This document shows positions 1 to 5,392 of a stretch of 7,992 nt of DNA, piece by piece; within the stretch, counting starts at the first letter, position 1; every line of letters starts with the position of its first letter. The stretch is taken from assembly GCA_937952395.1 (NCBI GenBank), contig CALFYV010000319.1, positions 1-7,992 on the forward strand, written 5' to 3'. The notes beneath the pieces are model-generated. The model ran no database searches. It saw only the letters and a program-made list of their open reading frames with translations, and was not told where the DNA came from. The translations under genes were made by a program, and so were the position numbers. Source of the stretch: an uncultured Bacteriovoracaceae bacterium (GTDB lineage: Bacteria > Bdellovibrionota > Bacteriovoracia > Bacteriovoracales > Bacteriovoracaceae).

Positions 1-859
1 GTCTTTCTTTTCCAGAAAGCCGGCGTTCGGAGCCAAATCAACTGCTTTGGCCATGACAACCATTACTATTTTATCAACTGTTGTTTATGGTCACCATATG
101 TTTACAACTCAGATGAGTCCACTTTTGACTCAAACATTTATGACTTTAACCATGACTATTTCTATCCCATCGGCCATCTTTTTTGCTAATTGGTTAGGAA
201 CAATCTGGAAAGGTTCAATCCGTTTGCATTCTCCTATGTTATTTTCTTTGGGAGTTGTTTTCGTTTTTGGTTTAGGTGGTTTGACAGGACTTTACTTAGG
301 AACTGTTTCAACGGATCTGTATCTTCATGATACTTATTTTGTTGTTGGTCACTTTCATTATACCATGGCGGCTTCGGTTCTTTTAGGTGGATTTGCTGCC
401 ATTTATTTTTGGTTTCCAAAAATGTTTGGACGTATGATGAATGAAACTTTAGCCAAAATCCATTTTTGGGGTTCAATGATAGGACTAAATGGAATTTTCT
501 TTGGCATGCTCTTAGTTGGTTATGCGGGAATGCATAGAAGACTTTACAATCCTTTTGTTTATGAATTTATGCATAAAATGATTCCTCTTAATATGTTTGT
601 TACAATTTCAGCTTTAATCATGGGAGCTTTCCAATTAGTTTTCGTTTATAACTTTATTCATTCATTGCTTAAAGGTAAAAAAGCGAGTGAGAATCCTTGG
701 GAAGTAGGAACACTAGAGTGGACAATTCCTTCTCCCGCTCCTCATTATAATTTTAAAGAAATTCCGGTTGTTAAATGTGGACCTCATGAACTTGGTAATC
801 CAAATTTAACTACGGGTCGTGATTTTCAATATCAAACAGAAGAGTTGGTAGAGGTTTAA
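1..859 (+). CDS. ctaD: Cytochrome c oxidase subunit I (heme-copper oxidase, A-type), 3' part
   Basis: This is the catalytic subunit of an aa3/caa3-type terminal oxidase, which reduces O2 to water in the inner membrane and pumps protons. Only the C-terminal part is present. The frame is open from base 2, so the TTG at 47 is not the start; the reading upstream of it (FSRKPAFG) is family sequence. Seen directly: the adjacent His pair (bases 92-97) in YGHHMFT, the expected CuB ligands; and HDTYFVVGHFHY, whose two His (bases 350-352 and 356-358) should be the heme a3 and heme a axial ligands. The tail has the family signature NPWEVGTLEWTIPSPAP. Several hydrophobic segments are visible. The GHPEVY helix with the cross-linked Tyr lies outside the window. 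The stop overlaps the ctaE start by one base (TAATG). Identification is very secure. Confidence 0.97.
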   Translation, partial: SFFSRKPAFGAKSTALAMTTITILSTVVYGHHMFTTQMSPLLTQTFMTLTMTISIPSAIFFANWLGTIWKGSIRLHSPMLFSLGVVFVFGLGGLTGLYLGTVSTDLYLHDTYFVVGHFHYTMAASVLLGGFAAIYFWFPKMFGRMMNETLAKIHFWGSMIGLNGIFFGMLLVGYAGMHRRLYNPFVYEFMHKMIPLNMFVTISALIMGAFQLVFVYNFIHSLLKGKKASENPWEVGTLEWTIPSPAPHYNFKEIPVVKCGPHELGNPNLTTGRDFQYQTEELVEV

Positions 860-1434
860 TGAATACAACTACGACTACTTATGAATATACTGAAAGAGAT
901 AGAGCCGATTTGGCCATGACGGTAGTCTTGGTCTCTTTTACTATGCTCTTTGCTTCACTCTTTTTGATGTATATGGTTTATCGAGTGACTAATTCAGTTT
1001 GGCCACCGATGGGTTATGACAAAATTCCCCTTACCATACCCACGATTAGTACTATTTTACTTTTATTAAGCAGTTTTACTTTAAGAGAAGCTCATCGAAA
1101 ATATCTTGCTCGCAAAAATTTTGCTCCCATGTTTTTCACAACACTTCTACTTGGAATTGTTTTTCTCGTTTCTCAAGCATTTCTTTGGCGCTATTTAGAT
1201 GCAACTGGAGTTTATGTGGAGTCAGGCATTTTTGCCTCTATTTTACATGCTTTTACTTGTATCCATGCTGGGCATGTTGTTATTGCTTTTTTGGCGTTGT
1301 TATTTTGTTTACCTGCACTCAGAAGCAAAAACGAAAAGAGGGATTATTCCATCCGTTTTTCTAATACGAGTAAATTTTGGCATTTTTTAGGTATTGTTTG
1401 GATTTTAATGTTTCTAGGACTTTTTATTTTTTAA
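859..1434 (+). CDS. ctaE: Cytochrome c oxidase subunit III
   Basis: A 191-residue integral membrane protein, the short five-helix form of subunit III found in many bacterial caa3/aa3 operons. Subunit III packs against subunit I and stabilises turnover. Visible features: a short polar N-terminus, about five hydrophobic helices (near residues 20-42, 55-75, 92-110, 125-150 and 170-190), the conserved-looking HAFTCIHAGHV segment around residues 130-140, and the C-terminal motif WHFLGIVWILMFLGLFIF, close to the family WHFVDxVWxxLF pattern. AGAGG at 850-854 lies only 4 bases before the ATG, and the start overlaps the ctaD stop, so translational coupling is likely. The TG of the usual TGxH motif is TC here. 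Its place between subunit I and a cytochrome c gene supports the call. Confidence 0.93.
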   Translation: MNTTTTTYEYTERDRADLAMTVVLVSFTMLFASLFLMYMVYRVTNSVWPPMGYDKIPLTIPTISTILLLLSSFTLREAHRKYLARKNFAPMFFTTLLLGIVFLVSQAFLWRYLDATGVYVESGIFASILHAFTCIHAGHVVIAFLALLFCLPALRSKNEKRDYSIRFSNTSKFWHFLGIVWILMFLGLFIF

Positions 1435-1451
1435 TTTATAGAGGATCTTTT

Positions 1452-2354
1452 ATGAAATTGCATTTAGCACTTCCCCTTCTTTTGATAGCACTCTCATGTT
1501 CGAAGGGCGATTTCAAAGAAGGTAAAACTTTTATTGGAAATCAACACGTCAGCAAAAATACACTTAACTTAGGTAAGCAAGTTTACACAGAATATTGTCT
1601 TGCTTGTCACGGAGTCAACGGTGATGGGAATGGCCCAGCTGCTAAAGGGTCAGTGCCACCTCCAAGGAATTTCACTCAAGGCTTATATAAATTCGCTTGG
1701 GTAAAAAATAGTGGACTTCCTACAGACGAAGATTTTAAGCGCATTATTCAAAAAGGTTTACATGGAACAGCTATGTTTAAATGGGATGTTTCTGATGAAC
1801 AAACTTATGCAGTCACTCAATATATAAAAACCTTCGCTCCCCAAGTTTGGGAAAATCTTGAAGCAGAAGTGAGTGAACCCATCGAAGTGAGACCAGATCC
1901 ATTTACTTCGGCACGCAAAAACTTTGCTATTAGAAAGGGTAAAGCTGTTTATCACTTAGTTGCAAATTGCCAAAGTTGCCACAGGGGTTATGCAACCAAA
2001 TCAGAACTTAAAGCACTAGGCAAAGAATTTAACTACACGACAGAAGTTGATATAGATGAATCATTCTATGATATGAAAATTCAAGAATCAGAATTCTACT
2101 TCGCAGATAGCAAAGACCGCCTAGCTAAATTTTTACCACCAGATTTTACTTGGCATGAATTGCGCTCAATTAATTCGCTAGAAGATATTTATAAAAGATT
2201 AGTTTCAGGGATCACGGGAGCAGGAATGCCCGCTTGGCGCGATGTTATTGAGGATGATGAAATTTGGGCAACGGCTTACTATGTTCAATCTCTTATGGAG
2301 TTAAAAGATACTCCAGAGAGAAAAGAATTAATGAGAAAACTCGATGGAAAGTAG
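1452..2354 (+). CDS. Di-heme c-type cytochrome, probable lipoprotein of the cox operon
   Basis: A 300-residue protein with two cytochrome c domains. The ATG at 1452 is chosen because GAGG (1441-1444) sits 7 bases upstream and a lipoprotein-like signal follows; the longer in-frame reading from 1377 would run through the end of ctaE. Residues 1-16 form a signal peptide ending in a loose lipobox (ALSC, Cys16). Domain 1 has CLACH (Cys49, Cys52, His53) and a likely Met108 ligand. Domain 2 has CQSCH (Cys173, Cys176, His177) and a likely Met259 ligand in GAGMPAW. Domain 2 has an insertion of about 50 residues between the heme site and the Met. It is probably anchored on the periplasmic face and passes electrons to CuA of the oxidase; that role is inferred from operon position. 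It is not a known named subunit to me. Confidence 0.9.
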   Translation: MKLHLALPLLLIALSCSKGDFKEGKTFIGNQHVSKNTLNLGKQVYTEYCLACHGVNGDGNGPAAKGSVPPPRNFTQGLYKFAWVKNSGLPTDEDFKRIIQKGLHGTAMFKWDVSDEQTYAVTQYIKTFAPQVWENLEAEVSEPIEVRPDPFTSARKNFAIRKGKAVYHLVANCQSCHRGYATKSELKALGKEFNYTTEVDIDESFYDMKIQESEFYFADSKDRLAKFLPPDFTWHELRSINSLEDIYKRLVSGITGAGMPAWRDVIEDDEIWATAYYVQSLMELKDTPERKELMRKLDGK

Positions 2355-3018
2355 TACTTTAACTAAAAAAAATAATTGGTTAGATAAATTAGTTTTGAAC
2401 AAATGGTTCTGGACAGTTTTTTGTTTGTTCTTTTTTTGTTACCCACTTTATCGCTCCATGAATAGAGAGTTACCACAAGAACTTCCCATCTACTCAACTC
2501 TTCCAGATTACAAATTAATTGATGAGAACGGAAAACCTTTTGGTTCTAATCAGTTAAAGGGACGCGTTTATATTGCGGCTTTTCATTTCACGAGATGTCC
2601 AAGTATTTGTCCCAAGTTGATGGAAAACCTTCAGCAAATTCAAAAGCGAATTAAAGGAGTTGGTCAAGCCGCTGCCATTGTGGCTTATACAGTTGATCCA
2701 GAAACCGACACACCTAAAGTTCTTTTTAATAAAGCGCGAGAACTTAATGCTAATCCTTATGTTTGGAAGTTTTTAACAGGCAAGAAGAATGAACTCAGTA
2801 ATCTTTTGATTGATGGCTTTAAAGTTCCTATGGGCGAAGCTAAGCCAGTTGAAAAAAATATGTATGATATTTCTCATGCTGGTAAATTGGTTTTGGTTGA
2901 TGGAGCGGGAAAAATTCGTGGTTACTATTCAACTGATAGAGTTAGTATTGATAAGTTAATGATTGATTTAGGTTTACTTATAAATAGATCCAATATGAAA
3001 TATAGAAAGGAGTCTTAA
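2344..3018 (+). CDS. sco1: Sco1/SenC-family copper chaperone for cytochrome oxidase
   Basis: A 224-residue membrane-anchored thioredoxin-fold protein. An N-terminal signal-anchor (residues about 21-37) is followed by a periplasmic domain. The copper-binding and redox motif CPSIC (Cys85, Cys89) and the distant His178 in DISHAGKLVLVD match the Cys-x3-Cys plus His set of the Sco family. VDPETDTP (118-125) is also a family motif. Sco proteins deliver or reduce copper for the CuA centre of subunit II, which fits its place within the oxidase operon. The start overlaps the preceding cytochrome gene by 11 bases, with no strong Shine-Dalgarno of its own, suggesting coupled translation. SenC/PrrC-type redox signalling is an alternative role, but the operon favours oxidase assembly. 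Confidence 0.94.
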   Translation: MESSTLTKKNNWLDKLVLNKWFWTVFCLFFFCYPLYRSMNRELPQELPIYSTLPDYKLIDENGKPFGSNQLKGRVYIAAFHFTRCPSICPKLMENLQQIQKRIKGVGQAAAIVAYTVDPETDTPKVLFNKARELNANPYVWKFLTGKKNELSNLLIDGFKVPMGEAKPVEKNMYDISHAGKLVLVDGAGKIRGYYSTDRVSIDKLMIDLGLLINRSNMKYRKES

Positions 3019-3019
3019 A

Positions 3020-3307
3020 ATGGCCCATCACGATGTTGAACATAAAAGTCATAAGAAAATGTATTTTATAGTTTTCGCTTCTTTAGCGGTATTAACAGTT
3101 TTGGAAATCCTGGTTCCAGACATGCATTTTCCTTATGCTCTTCACGCTTCACTTCTCACTTTTTTGGCCTTAGTAAAGGCTTTTTTGGTTGCCTATTTCT
3201 TTATGCATTTAAATGAAGAAACAAAATGGTTAAAATTTATTGCTGTTATTCCCATTACTGCTGGTTTGTACGCGGCAATGGTAGCGATTGAAACATTATC
3301 AAGATAA
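3020..3307 (+). CDS. ctaF: Cytochrome c oxidase subunit IV (prokaryotic COX4-like)
   Basis: A 95-residue small membrane protein with a His- and Lys-rich N-terminus (residues 1-13) and three hydrophobic helices, about residues 14-31, 40-63 and 71-90. The segment VKAFLVAYFFMHL, just before a charged NEETKW loop, is typical of bacterial subunit IV (COX4_pro family). The family is an accessory subunit thought to stabilise the CuB centre during assembly. AAGGAG lies just upstream of the ATG, and the gene begins one base after the sco stop. Size, topology and operon position all agree. Exact naming (ctaF or coxD) varies between organisms. Confidence 0.88.
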   Translation: MAHHDVEHKSHKKMYFIVFASLAVLTVLEILVPDMHFPYALHASLLTFLALVKAFLVAYFFMHLNEETKWLKFIAVIPITAGLYAAMVAIETLSR

Positions 3308-3316
3308 GAGGTTATT

Positions 3317-3490
3317 ATGGAAGAAGTTAAAGAAATCCCAACATCGATATTCCCAGACGATTCAATTGAGCATATTAATAAAGATCCCAACATGATGAGC
3401 ACTTGGCTTTTATTAGGTAGTCTTGTTGTTATCTTTTTTGTACTAAAAACTTTTATTTATATTCCAGACGAGAAGCGCAAGAATAAATAG
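3317..3490 (+). CDS. Small single-pass membrane protein at the end of the cox operon, unknown function
   Basis: A 57-residue reading frame starting at ATG 3317, with AAGAGG (3306-3311) 5 bases upstream, a good ribosome binding site. It begins 9 bases after the subunit IV stop. The product has an acidic N-terminal half (residues 1-25, starting MEEVKEIP), one clear hydrophobic helix (about residues 29-49, WLLLGSLVVIFFVLKTFIYI) and a short basic tail (DEKRKNK). This charge pattern suggests the N-terminus outside and the C-terminus in the cytoplasm. I do not recognise a family. Strong ribosome binding site, tight spacing and topology argue that it is real, and position suggests a minor oxidase subunit or assembly factor, which is inference. 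Confidence 0.72.
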   Translation: MEEVKEIPTSIFPDDSIEHINKDPNMMSTWLLLGSLVVIFFVLKTFIYIPDEKRKNK

Positions 3491-3492
3491 TT

Positions 3493-3933
3493 TTATCTAG
3501 CGATAAAGATTTTACAATCCGTATTGATCATATAACGAAAGCTAAAAGCTTGAATTTCGACATCAACACCAGAGTTCTTTTTGCAAAACTCAGAATATTC
3601 ATCAGTACACTCACCAAGAGTTAAAACTTTGGGATTAAAAGTAGCGATATTTTTATCACTCATCATAAGATCTACTTGCACGCCATTTTCAATTTCATCA
3701 CTAATAGTCACAATTGCATCATAGGTAATATAAGAATCGTTATTCACTGAAGTTGAATTATTGGCCATAAATTTATGGCGAAGGTAAGCGTTTTCACTTT
3801 CTTTTATGGGTTCACGATTTGATTCCGCTGCATTGGAACACTCAAGACGCAAGCTTCTAGCTCCTGAGATAGAATTAGCGGCAAAAGCCTGAAGGCTTAA
3901 TAAGCTAATGAATATAAAACTAACTATTTTCAT
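3493..3933 (-). CDS. Small secreted protein with four cysteines, unknown function
   Basis: A 146-residue protein, start chosen at 3933 because GGAG lies 7 bases upstream and a Sec signal peptide begins at once (MKIVSFIFISLLSLQAFA, probable cleavage after Ala18). An in-frame ATG 7 codons further up would place the ribosome binding site inside the gene. The mature part has four cysteines (Cys32, Cys109, Cys117, Cys140), enough for two disulfides, so a periplasmic or exported location is likely. No catalytic motif or known domain is recognisable. The gene is convergent with the cox operon, with only two bases between the stops, and is transcribed as a single gene. Function unknown. Confidence 0.75.
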   Translation of the reverse strand: MKIVSFIFISLLSLQAFAANSISGARSLRLECSNAAESNREPIKESENAYLRHKFMANNSTSVNNDSYITYDAIVTISDEIENGVQVDLMMSDKNIATFNPKVLTLGECTDEYSEFCKKNSGVDVEIQAFSFRYMINTDCKIFIAR

Positions 3934-3960
3934 GTCTATCTCCAAATATATCAACGCTGA

Positions 3961-3966
3961 ATTTTA
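3961..3966 (-). promoter_or_regulatory. Possible -10 element for the small secreted protein gene
   Basis: On the minus strand this reads TAAAAT, five of six matches to TATAAT. It lies 27 bases upstream of the start codon, leaving room for a short leader with the GGAG ribosome binding site. No convincing -35 hexamer is found at 16-18 bases, so this is only a candidate. An AT-rich TATATAC tract at 3971-3977 is an alternative. Confidence 0.25.
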
Positions 3967-4009
3967 ACATGTATATAAATTTGAAATAAGGCTTAAAGAA
4001 AAACATTCA

Positions 4010-4034
4010 GGGGGTGTCAAAAAGTTAGACAGGG
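4010..4034 (+). repeat. Possible solo insertion-sequence end (IS150-group-like terminal repeat remnant)
   Basis: A G-run followed by TGTCAAAAAGTTAGACAG. The core AAAAAGTTAGACA (4019-4031) resembles, from memory, the terminal inverted repeats of IS3-family IS150-group elements, in which a run of C or G bases precedes that core. No matching opposite end and no transposase are seen in the window, so at most this is a decayed relic. TGTC (4015-4018) and GACA (4028-4031) also form a short dyad, so a regulator-binding site is an alternative. Confidence 0.3.
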
Positions 4035-4053
4035 TTTGAGCGAATTTAAGAAT
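4026..4053 (+). promoter_or_regulatory. Candidate promoter for the small lipoprotein gene
   Basis: TAGACA (4026-4031, five of six matches to TTGACA) is followed after 16 bases by AAGAAT (4048-4053, four of six). A second pairing in the same gap is TTGAGC (4036-4041) with GATGAT (4059-4064), 17 bases apart. Both would give a leader of roughly 40-50 bases before the ATG at 4109. Neither is strong. The first overlaps the possible IS end. Confidence 0.3.
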
Positions 4054-4108
4054 TTACAGATGATTAGGCATAAGTTTTAATCATAAATAGTCAAAAAAGG
4101 GAGATAAG

Positions 4109-4474
4109 ATGAAGAAAAATCTATGGATACTCTTGTTATTAATGGGTTGTGGAACGGCTTCAACAATTACAGAAACTGAAAAGGGGGTAGAGGCGACCTA
4201 CAAGGCAGAAAGCAAAGAACAAGCGCGTAGTGTAGTAAGCTCTGATGCTAAAAAATACTGTGAAAAACAAAAGAAAAGGGCCATTTTTAGAAATACTAAA
4301 ATTGATTACACAGGTAACTTAACAGAATCTGAGTATGTAGCGATAAAAAAAATGTCTAAAGTCGGGAGTGTGATGACTCATCAGGTGGGCAAGCCAGATA
4401 AAGCCAATCAACTCGGAGATGCTTTAACAGAAGATTGTGGTTATGTAGCGACTGCTTATTTTAATTGTAAGTAA
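4109..4474 (+). CDS. Small lipoprotein, unknown function
   Basis: A 121-residue protein with a short type II signal peptide ending in a clear lipobox (LLMGC, Cys14), so it should be lipidated and anchored to a membrane. GGGAG at 4099-4103 lies about 5 bases before the ATG. The mature protein is charged and has three further cysteines (Cys51, Cys110, Cys120), the last two near the C-terminus (DCGYVATAYFNCK). No known domain is recognised. The residues after the lipobox (TITETEKGVEATYKAESKE) look like an extended polar linker. The gene stands alone and is convergent with the cyclophilin gene, one base between the stops. Function unknown. Confidence 0.78.
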   Translation: MKKNLWILLLLMGCGTASTITETEKGVEATYKAESKEQARSVVSSDAKKYCEKQKKRAIFRNTKIDYTGNLTESEYVAIKKMSKVGSVMTHQVGKPDKANQLGDALTEDCGYVATAYFNCK

Positions 4475-4475
4475 A

Positions 4476-5015
4476 TTATTCCAGACTCACGCTAATCATT
4501 TTGTCCCCTTGAACAATCTTGTCCAAGGTGTCTATACCTTCAACGACTTTGCCAAAAATAGTATACTGCCCGTCCAAGTGAGGAGCAGGATTAAGAGCGA
4601 TATAAAATTGTGAGTCAGCGCTATCTACATCCATGGAACGTGCCATCGCTACAGATCCTTTTTCATGTTTAAGATCAGAAAATTCTGCTTTAAGTTTTTT
4701 TCCACTGCCACCCCGTCCTGTGCCGGTTGGATCTCCACCTTGGACTACAAATCCAGCAACGACCCGATGGAAAATAAGCCCATCGTAAAAACCTTCTTTG
4801 ATTAATTCAGAAATTCGCTTAACAGTATTGGGGGCTTTGTCGGGATAGAAAGCAAAAACAATATCACCATGAATAGTTTTGATACGAGCTTTAGCACTGG
4901 AGAGTTCCGATCCTGAAGATTGTAAAGTGCTATCGGTTTGAGTTTTGTCCCCCAAGCAGCCACTTAAGGCGATGGCCATAAACGAAGTAATTAAAAATGA
5001 TGATATTTTTTTCAT
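4476..5015 (-). CDS. Cyclophilin-type peptidyl-prolyl cis-trans isomerase, lipoprotein
   Basis: A 179-residue protein that should catalyse cis-trans isomerisation of X-Pro bonds and assist folding in the cell envelope. The signal peptide ends in lipobox ALSGC (Cys20); a polar linker follows to about residue 42, then one cyclophilin domain. Family motifs seen: FHRVVAGFVVQGGD (residues 82-95, with catalytic Arg84, Phe89 and Gln92), GTGRGGSG (98-105), SADSQFYI (132-139) and HLDGQYTIFGKV (146-157). His146 replaces the Trp121 of human CypA, so cyclosporin binding is probably weak; loss of this Trp is common in bacteria. AGGAG lies 6 bases before the ATG. It is a single gene. It resembles the short PpiA/PpiB-like group, but the exact name is uncertain. 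Confidence 0.94.
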   Translation of the reverse strand: MKKISSFLITSFMAIALSGCLGDKTQTDSTLQSSGSELSSAKARIKTIHGDIVFAFYPDKAPNTVKRISELIKEGFYDGLIFHRVVAGFVVQGGDPTGTGRGGSGKKLKAEFSDLKHEKGSVAMARSMDVDSADSQFYIALNPAPHLDGQYTIFGKVVEGIDTLDKIVQGDKMISVSLE

Positions 5016-5042
5016 GATGACTCCTAAAGTTAAGTAAGCTTT

Positions 5043-5070
5043 ATTCTAACTAAATGCCCTAGAATCACAA
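5043..5070 (-). promoter_or_regulatory. Candidate sigma70 promoter for the cyclophilin gene
   Basis: Read on the minus strand, TTGTGA (5065-5070, four of six matches to TTGACA) and TAGAAT (5043-5048, five of six to TATAAT) are separated by 16 bases. The -10 lies 27 bases before the start codon, giving a short leader with the AGGAG site. Confidence 0.4.
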
Positions 5071-5116
5071 CTATTTTACTGAATCTCATGATTTGAATTT
5101 TTCTCAGAGAGTCTTG

Positions 5117-5145
5117 TTGACAGCCATGGCCTTTTTCACTAAATT
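5117..5145 (+). promoter_or_regulatory. Sigma70-type promoter of the tRNA pair
   Basis: A perfect TTGACA (5117-5122), a 17-base spacer and TAAATT (5140-5145, four of six matches to TATAAT). The expected start of transcription is near 5152, about 18 bases before tRNA-Ala. This coincides with the first base of an inverted repeat that flanks the tRNA. Confidence 0.6.
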
Positions 5146-5151
5146 AGCGTC

Positions 5152-5262
5152 TTGACACTTAGTGTATCTGGGGGTGTAGCTCAGTTGGGAGAGCGTCTGA
5201 TTTGCATTCAGAAGGTCGCAGGTTCGATCCCTGTCATCTCCACCATACTTTCTAAGTGTTAA
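5152..5262 (+). repeat. Inverted repeat flanking tRNA-Ala, likely pre-tRNA processing stem
   Basis: TTGACACTTAG (5152-5162) is complementary to CTAAGTGTTAA (5252-5262): 11 consecutive pairs, ten Watson-Crick and one G-U. The two arms lie 7 bases before and 6 bases after the mature tRNA-Ala, so the precursor could form a stem enclosing the whole tRNA. Such stems are known around rRNAs and some tRNAs, where they are cut by RNase III or RNase E type enzymes. That role is inference here; the complementarity is seen directly. Confidence 0.5.
5170..5245 (+). tRNA. tRNA-Ala (anticodon TGC)
   Basis: A 76-base gene with a full cloverleaf. The acceptor stem pairs GGGGGTG (5170-5176) with CATCTCC (5235-5241), including the G3-U70 pair that identifies tRNA-Ala. 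The D stem is GCTC/GAGC. The anticodon stem TCTGA/TCAGA encloses loop TTTGCAT with anticodon TGC at 5203-5205. The T stem GCAGG/CCTGT encloses TTCGATC. Discriminator A5242 and an encoded CCA (5243-5245) end it. It reads GCA and other GCN codons. It is the first of two tRNAs behind the TTGACA promoter. Confidence 0.97.
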
Positions 5263-5271
5263 AATTCTCGC

Positions 5272-5348
5272 GGGTCTGTAGCTCAGGTGGTTAGAGTACG
5301 TCCCTGATAAGGACGGGGTCGGAGGTTCGAGTCCTCCCAGGCCCACCA
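5272..5348 (+). tRNA. tRNA-Ile (anticodon GAT)
   Basis: A 77-base gene. The acceptor stem pairs GGGTCTG (5272-5278) with CAGGCCC (5338-5344). The D stem is GCTC/GAGT. The anticodon stem CGTCC/GGACG encloses CTGATAA, anticodon GAT at 5306-5308. The T stem GGAGG/CCTCC encloses TTCGAGT. Discriminator A5345 and CCA 5346-5348 are encoded. It reads ATC and ATT. It lies 26 bases after tRNA-Ala and is probably co-transcribed with it. The protein frame antisense to both tRNAs is spurious. Confidence 0.97.
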
Positions 5349-5365
5349 AAATTTTAGTATTTTGG
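5346..5365 (+). terminator. Weak AT-rich hairpin overlapping the tRNA-Ile 3' end
   Basis: CCAAAAT (5346-5352) and ATTTTGG (5359-5365) are exact inverted repeats around a 6-base loop. A short T-run (5377-5382) follows 11 bases later rather than directly, so this is a poor intrinsic terminator. The left arm is the CCA end of the tRNA, so it may instead be a 3' processing structure. Transcription may continue into lspA. Confidence 0.25.
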
Positions 5366-5392
5366 TAGAGAATATGTTTTTCACATTACGCT

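Noticed and set aside
234..476. Minus-strand frame within ctaD, and similar shadows at 1199-1390 (+), 1758-1955 (-) and 3193-3402 (-)
   Set aside because: All overlap genes with strong family motifs in the other frame and have no ribosome binding site or recognisable product.
1377..1451. N-terminal extension of the di-heme cytochrome
   Set aside because: It would overlap the end of ctaE and hide the signal peptide; GAGG 7 bases before 1452 fixes the internal ATG.
5152..5157. Second TTGACA just before tRNA-Ala as another -35 element
   Set aside because: The -10 would fall inside the tRNA acceptor and D region (TGTAGC), a poor match; this sequence is better explained as an arm of the inverted repeat.
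5104..5349. 81-residue minus-strand reading frame starting MVGLGGLEPPTPSLSG
   Set aside because: It is entirely antisense to the two tRNA genes. This type of frame is a well-known false protein call made from tRNA complements.
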